DNA of 64,000 bases from Pseudosulfitobacter pseudonitzschiae (GCF_002222635.1 NZ_CP022415.1:2604001-2668000), one strand, 5' to 3'; shown: positions 8,956 to 18,668, counted from the first letter of the stretch. A program made the numbers and translations. Notes: generated by a model not told the origin, from the sequence alone.

Positions 8956-10266
8956 TCAGCTATCGCGCTTTGCACGCAGCTTGACGAAGTAATCCAGCCG
9001 CTTTTTCAGATCCCGCTCGAACCCGCGTTCGACCGGCGCGTACAGAACGGGGCGCTGCATGCCGTCAGGGAAATAGTTCTGCCCTGAAAACCCGTCTTCG
9101 GCGTCGTGGTCATAGGCATAGCCGGCGCCATATCCCTGATCCTTCATCATGCCGGTGGGCGCGTTCAGGATATGTTTGGGTGGCATCATCGAACCGGTCT
9201 TTTTTGCCGCCTGCCGCGCGGCCTTGTAGGCGACATAGGCAGCGTTCGATTTAGGCGCGAGCGCCAGATAGGTCAGTGCCTGCGCCAGCGCCAGTTCGCC
9301 CTCGGGGCTGCCAAGACGTTCGTAGGTTTCCCAGCTTTGCAGGCAGACCGCTTGGGCGTTGGGATCGGCAAGGCCGATATCCTCGACCGCCATACGGGTG
9401 ATGCGGCGGGCCAGATAACGGGGGTCTTCGCCACCCTCCAGCATCCGCGCGAACCAATAGAGTGCCGCATCAGGATCGGACCCGCGCACGGATTTGTGCA
9501 GAGCAGAGATCAGGTTGTAATGGTGTTCGCCACTTTTGTCGTATTGCGCGGCACGACGCATCAGCCGCGTGGCCAGCGCATCGGGGCCAAGGGGGGCGTC
9601 GACCTTCCAGCCGCTGACCTGTTCAATCAGGTTCAACAACGCACGCCCGTCGCCATCGGCCATTTCCAGCAGGGCCTCGCGGGCCGGGCCGTCCAACGGC
9701 AGAGCAAGGTCCAGTTCCTGTTCGGCACGTTGCGCCAGTCGCTCAAGGTCTTTCAACTCAAGCCGTTGCAGCACCAAAACCTGCGAACGCGACATCAGGG
9801 CGGCATTCAGCTCAAAGCTGGGGTTTTCTGTGGTGGCACCCACCAACAGAATTGTACCGTCTTCCATATGCGGCAGGAACCCGTCCTGCTGCGCCTTGTT
9901 GAAACGGTGGATTTCATCAACGAACAGCAACGTGCCCTGTCCGTTCTGACGGCGGATGCGCGCGGCCTCGAAGACCTTCTTGAGATCCTGCACGCCGGTG
10001 AAAATCGCGCTGATCTGCACGAAATGCATGTCCGTCTCGCCTGCCAGCAGCCGCGCAATGGTGGTTTTGCCGACACCCGGAGGGCCCCAGAAAATCAGCG
10101 AGCCAAGCGTGTCGCTGTCCAGCATCACACCCAAAGGCGCGTCCGGCCCAAGGATGTGATCCTGCCCGATGACCTGATCCAGCGCCGCAGGGCGCAGACG
10201 GTCCGCCAGCGGGCGACCTTTGGCGGGGGCTTCCGGCCCGCCGGGGGTGTCAAACAGATCAGCCAC
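8956..10266 (-). CDS. rarA: Replication-associated recombination protein A (RarA/MgsA) AAA+ ATPase
   Basis: 436 aa from a GTG start at 10266 ([10 protein letters not shown]..., the usual beginning in this family); the in-frame ATG at 10299 would overlap degP by 41 bp. Walker A is GPPGVGKTT (61-69), Walker B includes FVDEIH (115-120), and sensor 1 is [10 protein letters not shown]. The C-terminal half has the family tetramerisation region with [15 protein letters not shown]. It acts at stalled replication forks. It is downstream of, and overlaps by 8 bp, the DegP-like gene. Confidence 0.92.
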   Translation of the reverse strand: MADLFDTPGGPEAPAKGRPLADRLRPAALDQVIGQDHILGPDAPLGVMLDSDTLGSLIFWGPPGVGKTTIARLLAGETDMHFVQISAIFTGVQDLKKVFEAARIRRQNGQGTLLFVDEIHRFNKAQQDGFLPHMEDGTILLVGATTENPSFELNAALMSRSQVLVLQRLELKDLERLAQRAEQELDLALPLDGPAREALLEMADGDGRALLNLIEQVSGWKVDAPLGPDALATRLMRRAAQYDKSGEHHYNLISALHKSVRGSDPDAALYWFARMLEGGEDPRYLARRITRMAVEDIGLADPNAQAVCLQSWETYERLGSPEGELALAQALTYLALAPKSNAAYVAYKAARQAAKKTGSMMPPKHILNAPTGMMKDQGYGAGYAYDHDAEDGFSGQNYFPDGMQRPVLYAPVERGFERDLKKRLDYFVKLRAKRDS

Positions 10267-11650
10267 CGCGCAACCGCAATCCGGCGCGCCGTCCGTCACG
10301 GATCAGACCGAAAACGAACCAGCGACCCGAGGCTTGCAAGGTTTCTGTGAATGTCTCGGGATCGGTGATGGGCACGTTGTTCAATGTCTCGATAATATCG
10401 CCGGGGCGCAGACCCGAGCGGGCGGCCGGGCCTTCGAGTTGTGTCACCACCACACCTTCGGCCTCAATTGGCAGGTTCATTTCCGCGATCACCGCAGGAT
10501 TGATCCGCGCCACAGTCAAACCTGGGAAACGGGACTGTGGTCCAAAGCTTTGCGGATTGCGGGCAGGCGTGTCGGGGGCCGCGACCAGTTGTACGGCGAT
10601 GTCCTGTGCCTCGCCGTCGCGCAACCGCGTAATCAGCGAGGTTTTGCCAAGTCCGGCGACCGTCATGCGATAGACCATCTCGGAGGGTGTGTTGACCGGC
10701 AGACCGTCCACTGCGGCAATCACGTCGCCCACTTCAAAACCTGCCATCAGGAACGGACTGCTGGGATGCATGCCCGATACCACAATACCGCCGACCGTTG
10801 GCAATCCAAGTGACTGCGCCATGTCAAAATCAACCGCCTGACCCGACATACCCGCCCACGGACGACCAAAGGATGTGGCTCCCGCCTGTGCCTGCTCGAC
10901 AAAGCTGTGGACCAGACCGGCCGGGATCGCAAAGCCGATGCCGTTCGACCCGCCGGATTTGCTGACGATGCGGGTGTTGATGCCGATCACGCGCCCCGCC
11001 ATATCCACCAGCGCACCGCCCGAGTTTCCGGGGTTGATCGGCGCATCGGTCTGGATGAAATAGCCGTGGCCCGCGCCCCCTGCCCCGCCGGACCGTGCAA
11101 GACCGGATACAATGCCGCTGGACACCGTCTGCCCCACGCCAAACGGGTTGCCGATGGCCAACACCAGTTCGCCCACCTCGACGGTGGCGCTGTCGCGCAG
11201 GGTCACAAACGGCAGGTCCCGGGCGCCATCCAGTTGCAGCACCGCCAGATCGCTGTCCTGATCGGCCAGAAGCACGTCGGCGTCGTATTCAGTGCGATCG
11301 GTCAGAACCACACGGATTTCGGTGGCCATGCCCACAACGTGATAGTTTGTCACCATCAGACCATCGGCGCTGAGGATCACGCCCGACCCCAACGAGCTTT
11401 GCACACGCGGCTCTCGTCGGCCGAAACCCTCAAAGAAGCGCTCGAAAAACGGATCTTCCATGAACGGGGTCTGGCGGCCCTCGGTCACCCATTTGGCATA
11501 GATGTTGACGACCGCCGGTGCAGCCTTGCGCACCACAGGCGCAAAGCTGAGCGATATTTCGCTCTGGCTTTGAGGCACTTCGGGCAAGCTTTGTGCCTGT
11601 ACAGCCAAAGCAGTGAAAACCAACGTTGCGGCAAGGATTAGACGTCTCAT
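10259..11650 (-). CDS. DegP/HtrA-family periplasmic serine protease
   Basis: 463 aa. A signal peptide (about 1-20, ending AVQAQ) is followed by a trypsin-like domain with catalytic triad His104 (TNYHVV), Asp134 (DSDLAVL) and Ser210 (GNSGG), then two PDZ domains (about 265-360 and 375-455). Expected role is envelope protein quality control. It is divergent from the 11769 gene, and the 118-bp gap holds both promoters. Confidence 0.92.
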   Translation of the reverse strand: MRRLILAATLVFTALAVQAQSLPEVPQSQSEISLSFAPVVRKAAPAVVNIYAKWVTEGRQTPFMEDPFFERFFEGFGRREPRVQSSLGSGVILSADGLMVTNYHVVGMATEIRVVLTDRTEYDADVLLADQDSDLAVLQLDGARDLPFVTLRDSATVEVGELVLAIGNPFGVGQTVSSGIVSGLARSGGAGGAGHGYFIQTDAPINPGNSGGALVDMAGRVIGINTRIVSKSGGSNGIGFAIPAGLVHSFVEQAQAGATSFGRPWAGMSGQAVDFDMAQSLGLPTVGGIVVSGMHPSSPFLMAGFEVGDVIAAVDGLPVNTPSEMVYRMTVAGLGKTSLITRLRDGEAQDIAVQLVAAPDTPARNPQSFGPQSRFPGLTVARINPAVIAEMNLPIEAEGVVVTQLEGPAARSGLRPGDIIETLNNVPITDPETFTETLQASGRWFVFGLIRDGRRAGLRLRGG

Positions 11651-11710
11651 GGCACCTCCGGCTTACCCTCGGGATATGCCCAGACGCGCTGGCAATTGCA
11701 AGCGTGCGTG

Positions 11711-11736
11711 GGAACCAGCGGCGGTCGGCATCCGTT
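11711..11736 (+). promoter_or_regulatory. ECF-type promoter motif GGAAC-N17-CGTT
   Basis: GGAAC at 11711-11715 and CGTT at 11733-11736, spaced 17 nt apart, 33 bp upstream of the ATG at 11769. GGAAC-N16/17-CGTT is the known consensus for the alphaproteobacterial general stress sigma factor EcfG, and the GGAAC box is general among ECF sigma factors. Which sigma factor this genome uses is not visible. A related motif precedes the DUF892 gene (54974-54999). Confidence 0.5.
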
Positions 11737-11768
11737 TGGTTCATATAGATCATAAAAGGAGAGCGAGC

Positions 11769-12005
11769 ATGGCAGACCGTCACAGATCAAGCGATGGCAC
11801 CCAAGAGACCAAGGAATTTCTGGAGGATGCCGACACGCCCGCCGATCAGGGACGCTCGGGTGGCAATCTGGAACGCAAGGTCGGCACGCGCGACACACTC
11901 AAACGCGCCAAAAAAGGCGATGCAGGTGCTACGCGCGTACGTAAATCCGATGAAAAAGGCCAAGGCAACCTTGGCGGGCATCACGGCACCGGAAAGGACG
12001 ACTGA
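11769..12005 (+). CDS. Small hydrophilic protein, unknown function
   Basis: 78 aa, strongly hydrophilic, rich in Asp, Gly, Lys and Arg, with no membrane segment or signal peptide, so probably cytosolic and disordered. A clear ribosome site (AAAGGAGAG) precedes ATG 11769. It ends 1 bp before the host-attachment gene, so the two form one transcript. The composition resembles small stress-induced proteins, but I recognise no family. Confidence 0.7.
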   Translation: MADRHRSSDGTQETKEFLEDADTPADQGRSGGNLERKVGTRDTLKRAKKGDAGATRVRKSDEKGQGNLGGHHGTGKDD

Positions 12006-12006
12006 T

Positions 12007-12462
12007 ATGGCAAAACTGGCAAAAGGCACTTGGATCGTTGTCACTGACAGCGAAAAAGCGCTGTTCATGCGCAATCTGACCGACCTTCAGGACCCGAATT
12101 TCGAAGTGACGGGCAGCGAAGAGCAGGACAATCCGTCAGATCGCGAACAGTCTGCCAACCGTCCCGGACGCAAACAGGACAGCGGTGTGCAGCAGCGGTC
12201 TGCGATGGATGACACAGATTGGCACGAACTGGCCAAGGATCGCTTTGCCAAGGATCTGTCCGACCTTTTATACAAAGAGGCGCATCAAGGGCATTTCGAC
12301 AAGCTGATCATCGTCGCCAGCCCACAGGTGCTGGGGGTGCTGCGCGACGAGATGCATTCGGAAGTGACCAGCAAGATCGTCGCCGAAATTCCGAAAACGC
12401 TGACCAACCATCCCGTTGGCGAAATCGAGAAGATCGTCAAGGATGCACTGGAAGCAGCTTGA
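12007..12462 (+). CDS. Host attachment family protein
   Basis: 151 aa. The beginning KLAKGTWIVVTDSEKALFMRN, the central HELAKDRFAKDLSDLLYKEA and the C-terminal LIIVASPQVLGVLRDEM match the host-attachment protein family (PF10116), named after an Agrobacterium plant-attachment protein and related to archaeal eRF1-like folds. ATG 12007 lies directly after the preceding gene. The molecular function in free-living bacteria is not established. Confidence 0.85.
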   Translation: MAKLAKGTWIVVTDSEKALFMRNLTDLQDPNFEVTGSEEQDNPSDREQSANRPGRKQDSGVQQRSAMDDTDWHELAKDRFAKDLSDLLYKEAHQGHFDKLIIVASPQVLGVLRDEMHSEVTSKIVAEIPKTLTNHPVGEIEKIVKDALEAA

Positions 12463-12482
12463 AGTCCGGCACATAGAAACGC

Positions 12483-12539
12483 AAAACGCCACCCCTCATT
12501 CGGGGCGGCGTTTTCGTATCCGGTCCTGAACGGACCGGA
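12483..12539. terminator. Tandem terminator hairpins between the host-attachment gene and rplQ
   Basis: The first hairpin (12483-12514) has an AAAACGCC...GGCGTTTT stem flanked by A and T runs, so it can end transcription both ways. A second perfect 8-bp stem (12519-12526 with 12532-12539) sits next to the rplQ stop. Together they close the alpha operon on the minus strand. Confidence 0.8.
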
Positions 12540-12546
12540 CTAAAGA

Positions 12547-12963
12547 TCAATCTTCGGCTTCGACTTCGACCAGACGCGCTTTGTCTGCGGCGCCTTTGGC
12601 GTCGCGATCGCGGTCTACGAATTCGATGATCGCCATCGGTGCCATGTCACCATAACGGAAACCGGCCTTGAGCACGCGCACATAACCACCTTGGCGGTCT
12701 TTGTAACGGGGGCCCAGAACTGTGAACAGTTTCTCGACAAAGGCGTCTTGCTTGAGCTTGCTGGCCGCCTGACGACGGGCATGCAGGTCGCCGCGTTTTG
12801 CCAAAGTGATCATTTTCTCGATGATCGGCTTCAGCTCTTTCGCTTTGGGCAGGGTTGTTTTGATTTGCTCATGTTCGATGAGCGAGCCGGCCATGTTCGC
12901 CCACAGCGCCTTGCGGTGCTCATGTGTGCGGTTCAGGCGGCGGTATCCACGTGCGTGACGCAT
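12547..12963 (-). CDS. rplQ: 50S ribosomal protein L17
   Basis: 138 aa, starting [24 protein letters not shown], the conserved L17 N-terminus, with an acidic C-terminal tail. It is the last gene of the alpha operon, 134 bp after rpoA, with the terminator pair at 12483-12539 downstream. L17 sits near the peptide exit tunnel of the large subunit. Confidence 0.96.
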   Translation of the reverse strand: MRHARGYRRLNRTHEHRKALWANMAGSLIEHEQIKTTLPKAKELKPIIEKMITLAKRGDLHARRQAASKLKQDAFVEKLFTVLGPRYKDRQGGYVRVLKAGFRYGDMAPMAIIEFVDRDRDAKGAADKARLVEVEAED

Positions 12964-13064
12964 GTTCGTTCTCCTAGATGTGCCCTCTACGGGCGGTTTT
13001 GCTTTGTCTGGCCCGCGATGCGTGTCTTGGGCTCTCCTTGGGGCTTCTCAGGCCCGGTCGTGGT

Positions 13065-13090
13065 TCAAGGCGGGGATTCCCCCGCCTTGA
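13065..13090 (-). terminator. Intercistronic hairpin between rpoA and rplQ
   Basis: An 11-bp perfect stem (13065-13075 with 13080-13090) with tetraloop ATTC, 7 nt past the rpoA stop. There is no T-run after it, so attenuation or mRNA stabilisation is more likely than full termination. Confidence 0.6.
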
Positions 13091-13097
13091 GGCTGTC

Positions 13098-14114
13098 TTA
13101 GAAGGAATCTTCGAATTTCTTCGCCAGATCCTCGATGTTGTCTGGCGGCCAGTCCTCGACGTCCATGCCAAGATGCAGACCCATGCCCGACAGCACTTCT
13201 TTGATCTCGTTCAGAGACTTGCGGCCAAAGTTCGGCGTGCGCAGCATTTCTGCTTCGGTCTTCTGGATCAGATCGCCGATGTAGACGATGTTGTCGTTCT
13301 TCAGGCAGTTCGCCGAACGCACGGACAGTTCCAGTTCGTCCACTTTCTTCAGCAAAAGCGGGTTGAACTCGAGACCGTCGTCGTCGTCCTGACGCGATGC
13401 CGATTCAGGCTCGTCGAAGTTGACGAAGATGCCCAGCTGGTCCTGCAGGATACGCGCGGCAAATGCCACAGCGTCGTCCGGCGTGATGGAACCGTCTGTT
13501 TCGATCTTCATTGTCAGCTTGTCATAGTCCAGAACCTGACCTTCGCGTGTCGGCTGCACGTCGTAGCTGACACGTTTGACAGGCGAATAGATCGCGTCGA
13601 TCGGGATCAGACCGATGGGCGCATCTTCGGGTTTGTTCTTGTCAGCCGCGACATAGCCTTTGCCGGTGTTAACCGTCAGTTCCATGTACAGATCCGCACC
13701 ATCATCAAGGTGGCAGATCACGTGCTCGCGGTTCAGAATCGCAATGCCCGAACTTTCCGAAATGTCACCGGCAGTGACAACGCCCGGACCTTTTGCCGAA
13801 ATCGACAGGCGCTTGGGCCCTTCGACTTCCATGCTCAGGCTGACGCCCTTCAGGTTCAGGATGATGTCGGTCACGTCTTCACGGACACCGGCCACCGACG
13901 AAAACTCGTGCAGCACATTGTCGATTTGCACCGAAGTGATGGCCGCACCCTGCAGCGAGCTCATCAGCACGCGGCGCAGGGCGTTGCCCATTGTCAGACC
14001 AAAGCCGCGTTCCAGCGGCTCGGCGATGACGGTTGCCTGACGGGCCGGGTCATTGCCCGGCTTGACGTCAAGCTGTTGAGGCTTGATCAATTCAGCCCAA
14101 TTTTTGTGGATCAT
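13098..14114 (-). CDS. rpoA: RNA polymerase alpha subunit
   Basis: 338 aa. The N-terminal dimerisation domain includes [21 protein letters not shown], and the C-terminal domain contains [17 protein letters not shown] and [15 protein letters not shown], which bind UP elements and activators. I chose ATG 14114, which is preceded by GGAGGGACGC, over the ATG 12 bp upstream. It lies between rpsK and rplQ, as in most bacteria. Confidence 0.97.
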   Translation of the reverse strand: MIHKNWAELIKPQQLDVKPGNDPARQATVIAEPLERGFGLTMGNALRRVLMSSLQGAAITSVQIDNVLHEFSSVAGVREDVTDIILNLKGVSLSMEVEGPKRLSISAKGPGVVTAGDISESSGIAILNREHVICHLDDGADLYMELTVNTGKGYVAADKNKPEDAPIGLIPIDAIYSPVKRVSYDVQPTREGQVLDYDKLTMKIETDGSITPDDAVAFAARILQDQLGIFVNFDEPESASRQDDDDGLEFNPLLLKKVDELELSVRSANCLKNDNIVYIGDLIQKTEAEMLRTPNFGRKSLNEIKEVLSGMGLHLGMDVEDWPPDNIEDLAKKFEDSF

Positions 14115-14184
14115 GCGTCCCTCCATTCCTGTCTGTTCCCCATGTCCTTAAGGAGCAGACTCCCGAGGTTTCAAAAAAGCGGAT

Positions 14185-14212
14185 CGGGGCCGCGTGCTTA
14201 CACGCAGCCCCG
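14185..14212 (-). terminator. Intercistronic hairpin between rpsK and rpoA
   Basis: A stem of 6 + 5 bp with one internal C-A mismatch (14185-14196 with 14201-14212) and loop CTTA, 15 nt after the rpsK stop. It probably modulates rather than ends transcription. Confidence 0.5.
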
Positions 14213-14227
14213 AAAGTAAAAGTCGGC

Positions 14228-14617
14228 TTAGACGCGGCGGCGCTTCGGCGGACGGCAACCGTTGTGGGCCATCGGTGTCACGTCACGGATCGACGTGATG
14301 TTGAAGCCAACAGCCGCCAGAGCGCGCAGGGCGCTCTCACGACCCGAGCCGGGGCCTTGCACTTCGACTTCCAGCGTTTTCACGCCGTGGTCTTGTGCTT
14401 TTTTGCCTGCATCTTCAGCGGCCATCTGGGCAGCATAGGGTGTCGATTTACGCGACCCTTTGAAGCCCATGGTACCTGCGGACGACCATGCAATTGCGTT
14501 GCCTTGAACATCCGAGATCAGAATCTTGGTGTTGTTAAAGGAAGAGTTCACATGCGCCACACCAGCGGCGATGTTCTTACGCTCTTTTTTCTTTGTACGT
14601 GTCTTATCGCGTGCCAT
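14228..14617 (-). CDS. rpsK: 30S ribosomal protein S11
   Basis: 129 aa. The [22 protein letters not shown] and [18 protein letters not shown] segments are diagnostic of S11, a platform protein of the small subunit. It lies 15 bp after rpsM in the alpha operon. Confidence 0.97.
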   Translation of the reverse strand: MARDKTRTKKKERKNIAAGVAHVNSSFNNTKILISDVQGNAIAWSSAGTMGFKGSRKSTPYAAQMAAEDAGKKAQDHGVKTLEVEVQGPGSGRESALRALAAVGFNITSIRDVTPMAHNGCRPPKRRRV

Positions 14618-14632
14618 TGATCAGAGCCTCCC

Positions 14633-15001
14633 TTATTTCTTCTTACCAGCAATGGCCTTTGCGGGGCCTTTGCGAGTACGTGCGTTGGTGTGAGTACGCT
14701 GACCACGAACGGGCAGGTTACGACGGTGACGCAGACCACGGTAGCAGCCAAGATCCATCAGACGTTTGATGTTCATCTGGGTATCGCGACGCAGGTCACC
14801 TTCGACGGTGTAATTTTCGTCGATGTGCTCGCGGATTTTCAGAACTTCGGTGTCGGACAGTTCGTTCACACGACGCGATGCGTCGATGCCCACTGCTTCG
14901 CAGATGGCTTTGGCCGAAGTGTTACCGATACCGGTGATGTAAGTGAGGGCGATTGGAACCCGCTTTGCAGTGGGGATGTTAACGCCGGCGATACGTGCCA
15001 C
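14633..15001 (-). CDS. rpsM: 30S ribosomal protein S13
   Basis: 122 aa, starting [20 protein letters not shown], with the basic C-terminus [17 protein letters not shown]13 is a head protein that contacts the P-site tRNA. It is the first gene of the alpha group here, separated from adk by 480 bp that hold a broken small gene (15209-15460). Confidence 0.97.
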   Translation of the reverse strand: MARIAGVNIPTAKRVPIALTYITGIGNTSAKAICEAVGIDASRRVNELSDTEVLKIREHIDENYTVEGDLRRDTQMNIKRLMDLGCYRGLRHRRNLPVRGQRTHTNARTRKGPAKAIAGKKK

Positions 15002-15208
15002 GTGTCATATTCCTTTTCGTTGCGAGCCCGTAGTTCCGGGCCCTTTTTTCACAACATAAGCCCGAAGCATCGCTGCTACGGGCCGCCGCTGATCAGGTGA
15101 TCTGTTCTTGTCGGGTGCGACCCAGTCAGAACCTGCGATTCTCTTTCGAGATAGCGCTAATTATGTGTCTGAGCGCGCAGGGTCAACCCCCTGTGGATAA
15201 GGATTGCT

Positions 15209-15460
15209 TCACCCTTTGAAACCCCAACAGTCACAGGGGAAATAGTAATCGGGCAAGACGGTGTTGCCGGTCATCTCCGTCAATGTCACGCGACCTTGGT
15301 CATTCACCGCAATCCCCATCCGCAGATCGGTGGGGCCGTCTTGTCCGTCACGCCGTGCGTTCACTTCTGCGCGCAGTCCGGGGGCGTGAGACAGCGACGT
15401 GTCTCACTGGCAGGGCAGCATAAGATGAAAGCGTTGCCGCGAAAATCTGTTTGATGCCAT
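15209..15460 (-). pseudogene. Broken small gene between adk and rpsM
   Basis: Reading the minus strand from ATG 15460 gives 18 codons, then an in-frame TGA at 15404-15406, then 64 further sense codons to a TGA at 15209. The downstream part looks like real protein (LRAEVNARRDGQDGPTDLRM ... ending CDCWGFKG). The premature stop lies in a perfect 8-bp inverted repeat (15386-15393 with 15400-15407), suggesting a small insertion or hairpin-mediated mutation. I do not recognise the family. The rest of the 15002-15481 gap (15002-15208) shows no gene. Confidence 0.4.
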
Positions 15461-15481
15461 GCGCCGCCCCTCTTTGTCTGC

Positions 15482-16123
15482 CTAGGACAGCGCCTTGTCG
15501 ATCGCTGCCTTGACTTGGGAAATCTCGCCCAGACCGTCGATTTTGGTCAACATGTCTTTGGCGTAGTAATAACCGATCAGCGGCGCGGTTTTCTTGTAAT
15601 ATTCCATCAGACGGGTTCTGAGGCTTTCCTCGTTATCGTCTGCACGACGGCGGAAATCAGAGGCGCCACAGTTGCTGCACTTGCCATCCGCAGGTTGCGG
15701 CTTGGTGGTGTCGTTGTAGACCTCACCACAGTTGCCACAAGTTGAACGCGCGGTGATACGCGCCACCAGCGCTTCATCGTCGACTTCCATTTCGACCACG
15801 GCGTCAAGGTTCTCGCCCTCGGCGGCCAGAAGATTGGTCAAAGCATCGGCCTGTGCCAGCGTGCGTGGAAAGCCGTCAAAGATGAAACCGGACGCCTTGA
15901 CCGTATTCAACTGCTCGCGGATCAGACCGATCACGATCTCGTCTGTTACCAACGCGCCACGGGCCATGACGTCGGCCACGATATCGCCCATTTCGGTGCC
16001 GCTGTCCTTGGCGGCACGCAGCATGTCGCCGGTGCTCAACTGAACCATGCCACGTTCCTCGACGAGGATGCGGGCCTGTGTTCCCTTACCCGCGCCGGGC
16101 GGTCCAAGCAGAATAATATTCAT
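15482..16123 (-). CDS. adk: Adenylate kinase
   Basis: 213 aa. The P-loop is [10 protein letters not shown] (7-16) and the NMP-binding motif is [10 protein letters not shown]. The long LID domain has a four-cysteine zinc site (C129-x2-C132 and C149-x2-C152), as in zinc-containing adenylate kinases; many alphaproteobacterial forms lack it. It catalyses ATP + AMP to 2 ADP. Its start overlaps the secY stop by 4 bp. Confidence 0.96.
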   Translation of the reverse strand: MNIILLGPPGAGKGTQARILVEERGMVQLSTGDMLRAAKDSGTEMGDIVADVMARGALVTDEIVIGLIREQLNTVKASGFIFDGFPRTLAQADALTNLLAAEGENLDAVVEMEVDDEALVARITARSTCGNCGEVYNDTTKPQPADGKCSNCGASDFRRRADDNEESLRTRLMEYYKKTAPLIGYYYAKDMLTKIDGLGEISQVKAAIDKALS

Positions 16124-17490
16124 CGACGCACAGGGCTCCGTTTCTTGCGGGGTTTGCCCCCTTTGCCTTTGCCGCGCAGGTTCGATTTCTCAATAAGACC
16201 TTCATACTGGTGGGCCAGCAAGTGGGATTGGACTTGCTGGATTGTATCCATCGTCACCGACACAACAATCAACACCGATGTCCCGCCGAAATAGAAGGGA
16301 ATGGCAAACTGGCCTCGCAGAATTTCTGGCAGCAGACAGACCGCCGCAAGGTAACCGGCACCCAGAACCAGAATCCGGTTCACCACATATTCCAGATACT
16401 CCGAAGTTTTCTTGCCGGGACGGATGCCGGGCACAAATCCGTTCTGGTTCTTCAGATTGTCCGCAACCTCGTCAGGTTTGAAGCTAACGTTGAACGTATA
16501 GAAATAGGCGAAGAACACGATCATCGCGACGAAGAACAGCAAGTACAGCGGCTGACCGGGGCCGAAGTTGGCCAAAAGCCAGCTCATGATCGGGTTGGTC
16601 GAGTTGCCCGAGAAGGTGCTGACAGTTACGGGCAGCAGCAACAGCGACGAGGCAAAGATCGCAGGAATAACGCCAGCGGGGTTTACTTTGACGGGCAAGT
16701 GCGACGAACCGCCATCATATACCTTCATGCCGACCTGACGCCGTGGGTACTGGATGTGGATCTTGCGCAGGGCACGTTCCATGAACACCACGAACATGAT
16801 GGTCGCGATCACCATGATGATCACCCCGACAATCACCGCAGGGCTGACCGCACCACTGCGACCACTGATAAAGAACTGCGCCATAGCGGCAGGAACTTCT
16901 GCGATGATGCCGACAAAGATGATCAGAGAGATACCGTTGCCGATACCGCGTGCTGTAATCTGTTCACCCAGCCACATCAGGAACATCGTGCCGCCGACCA
17001 GTGTGATCAGACAGGCCACACGGAAATACAGACCCGGATCAGTAACCAGATCACCCGCCTCAAGGCTGACGGCAAGGCCGTAGGCCTGCAAAGTCGCCAG
17101 CGCCACAGTGCCGTAGCGGGTGTATTGGTTGATTTTCTTACGCCCCTGTTCACCTTCTTTCTTGAGCTGCTCAAGCGAAGGCACCATCGAGGTCAGAAGC
17201 TGGATGATGATCGAAGCCGAAATATAGGGCATGATACCAAGGGCAAAAATGCCCATCCGCCCCAGCGCACCGCCGGTAAACATCGACACCATGCCGCCAA
17301 TGCCCTGCCCTGCACCTTCCATAAACTCGCGCAATGCCGCGCCGTCGATGCCCGGAACCGGGATAAATGTGCCCAAACGATAGACAATCAGCAGGCCCAG
17401 CGTGAACAAAATGCGGTTGCGCAGGTCAGTGGCCTTGCCCAACGCAGACCAGCTGGTGTTGGCGGCCATGTTTTCGACGGCGGATACCAT
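16120..17490 (-). CDS. secY: Protein translocase subunit SecY
   Basis: 456 aa with ten membrane helices. Signatures include [11 protein letters not shown] near the N-terminus, [21 protein letters not shown], and a highly basic C-terminus ([16 protein letters not shown]). It forms the protein-conducting channel with SecE (53700-53897). It lies between rplO and adk, the usual spc-operon order. Confidence 0.97.
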   Translation of the reverse strand: MVSAVENMAANTSWSALGKATDLRNRILFTLGLLIVYRLGTFIPVPGIDGAALREFMEGAGQGIGGMVSMFTGGALGRMGIFALGIMPYISASIIIQLLTSMVPSLEQLKKEGEQGRKKINQYTRYGTVALATLQAYGLAVSLEAGDLVTDPGLYFRVACLITLVGGTMFLMWLGEQITARGIGNGISLIIFVGIIAEVPAAMAQFFISGRSGAVSPAVIVGVIIMVIATIMFVVFMERALRKIHIQYPRRQVGMKVYDGGSSHLPVKVNPAGVIPAIFASSLLLLPVTVSTFSGNSTNPIMSWLLANFGPGQPLYLLFFVAMIVFFAYFYTFNVSFKPDEVADNLKNQNGFVPGIRPGKKTSEYLEYVVNRILVLGAGYLAAVCLLPEILRGQFAIPFYFGGTSVLIVVSVTMDTIQQVQSHLLAHQYEGLIEKSNLRGKGKGGKPRKKRSPVRR

Positions 17491-17607
17491 ATATCGGCTC
17501 TTTCTGTTGCGAAAACGCCGCCCAAGCCGTTTTCCGGCGGGCGGCGTTAAGGAAAACTCAAGGCTATGTAAGCCGGACAGCGCCGACCCACAAGGTTCGA
17601 GTAAGGT

Positions 17608-18081
17608 TTACTCAGCCGCTGCCGTGGTTGTGACTGTCAGCGCACCGCCAGCTTTTTCCACCGCTTCGATCGCCGATTTGGACGCGCCGGTCACTTGCAG
17701 ATCCAGCTTGGACGTCACTTCGCCCTTTGCCAGAACGCGGATGCCGTCCAGCTTACGACGCACCAGACCCGACGAAATCAATACGTCTTCGGTGATCGTG
17801 GCAGAGCCGTCGATTTTCTTGGCGTCGATAAATTTCTGGATCAAGCCCAGGTTCACAACGGCATAAGATTTGCGGTTCGGTTTGGTAAAGCCGCGCTTAG
17901 GCAGACGTTGATAGAGCGGCATCTGGCCACCCTCGTAGCCGTTGATCGCCACACCCGAACGGGATTTCTGACCTTTGATACCACGGCCACCCATCTTACC
18001 GGTGCCGGACCCGGGGCCACGACCAACGCGCTTGCGTTTCTTGGTGGCGCCTTCGTTGTCGCGCAGTTCATTCAGTTTCAT
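17608..18081 (-). CDS. rplO: 50S ribosomal protein L15
   Basis: 157 aa. [22 protein letters not shown] and the glycine-rich [20 protein letters not shown] segment identify L15. It probably starts a new transcript: the preceding rpmD is followed by a strong terminator, and a promoter candidate lies at 18179-18207. Confidence 0.97.
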   Translation of the reverse strand: MKLNELRDNEGATKKRKRVGRGPGSGTGKMGGRGIKGQKSRSGVAINGYEGGQMPLYQRLPKRGFTKPNRKSYAVVNLGLIQKFIDAKKIDGSATITEDVLISSGLVRRKLDGIRVLAKGEVTSKLDLQVTGASKSAIEAVEKAGGALTVTTTAAAE

Positions 18082-18178
18082 GTCGCTTCTCCTTTTGCCG
18101 GATGTGACCCCCAGCGACGGGAGCGGTCAAACGCGGCGTTTCATGATTCTTGTGTGCCGCAGTGATGGCCACTGGGGG

Positions 18179-18207
18179 CGTATAAGGGATGAGACCGGAT
18201 GGGGCAA
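18179..18207 (-). promoter_or_regulatory. Candidate promoter for rplO-secY-adk-alpha genes
   Basis: On the minus strand, TTGCCC (18207-18202), a 17-nt spacer and TATACG (18184-18179), about 98 nt upstream of rplO. The -10 hexamer is identical to that of the strong candidate in front of rpsL. It is consistent with the terminator found upstream after rpmD. Confidence 0.5.
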
Positions 18208-18593
18208 GAGGCAGTTCCCCGCGCTGCGCGCGACAGCGGCACTTGGACACACCAATGCGCTGCGCCGACATGGGGTCGGGGCAGTTCTGGGTCGTCCGGT
18301 GTCTGGAGGGAAGTGGTAGGGGCCGTAAAAGGGCGGCGCCGCCAGATCGGATGTAACGAGACAGGCTTTGGGAGCCTGCACCCTGAACGGTTCAGTGTGG
18401 CCTTTGTCAGAGGCCTCTTATCCTAAGAATGCCGGAGGGGTGTCAGCCGTTCCGGCGGGTGTTGCAACGGGAGGAGGTTTACGCCGTGACGGTTAAGGGG
18501 TGATGAGGCCTGCGTGCGGTGGTGTGCGCCCTGAACTCCACCTCAATGTCGATCTGAACCAACATCAAAGTGCGCAGAGGAATCGTAACAGAA

Positions 18594-18623
18594 AAACGCC
18601 CCGCAGTTTTCTGCGGGGCGTTT
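18594..18623 (-). terminator. Strong terminator after rpmD
   Basis: A perfect 13-bp stem (18594-18606 with 18611-18623, core CGCCCCGCAG) with a TTTT loop and A/T runs at both ends, 45 nt past the rpmD stop. It splits the spc operon between rpmD and rplO. Confidence 0.88.
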
Positions 18624-18668
18624 AATATCCAGTTGACTATCTGTCGGGCTATATACCCCGTCAGATGT

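Larger units (their letters stand above)
18082..18668. other. 587-bp non-coding gap between rpmD and rplO
   Basis: No convincing gene is present on either strand; the short open frames have low-complexity, arginine- and proline-rich translations and no plausible ribosome site. The gap holds the rpmD terminator (18594-18623), a promoter candidate for rplO (18179-18207) and a 12-bp perfect GC palindrome at 18332-18343. Confidence 0.6.

Noticed and set aside
15404-15406. In-frame TGA as a possible selenocysteine codon
   Set aside because: The small inverted repeat there does not resemble a bacterial SECIS placed just 3' of the UGA, and no selenoprotein family fits. Disruption is simpler.
18199-18426. 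Possible 75-aa gene in the rpmD-rplO gap
   Set aside because: Low-complexity translation, no ribosome site, and overlap with the predicted rplO promoter region.
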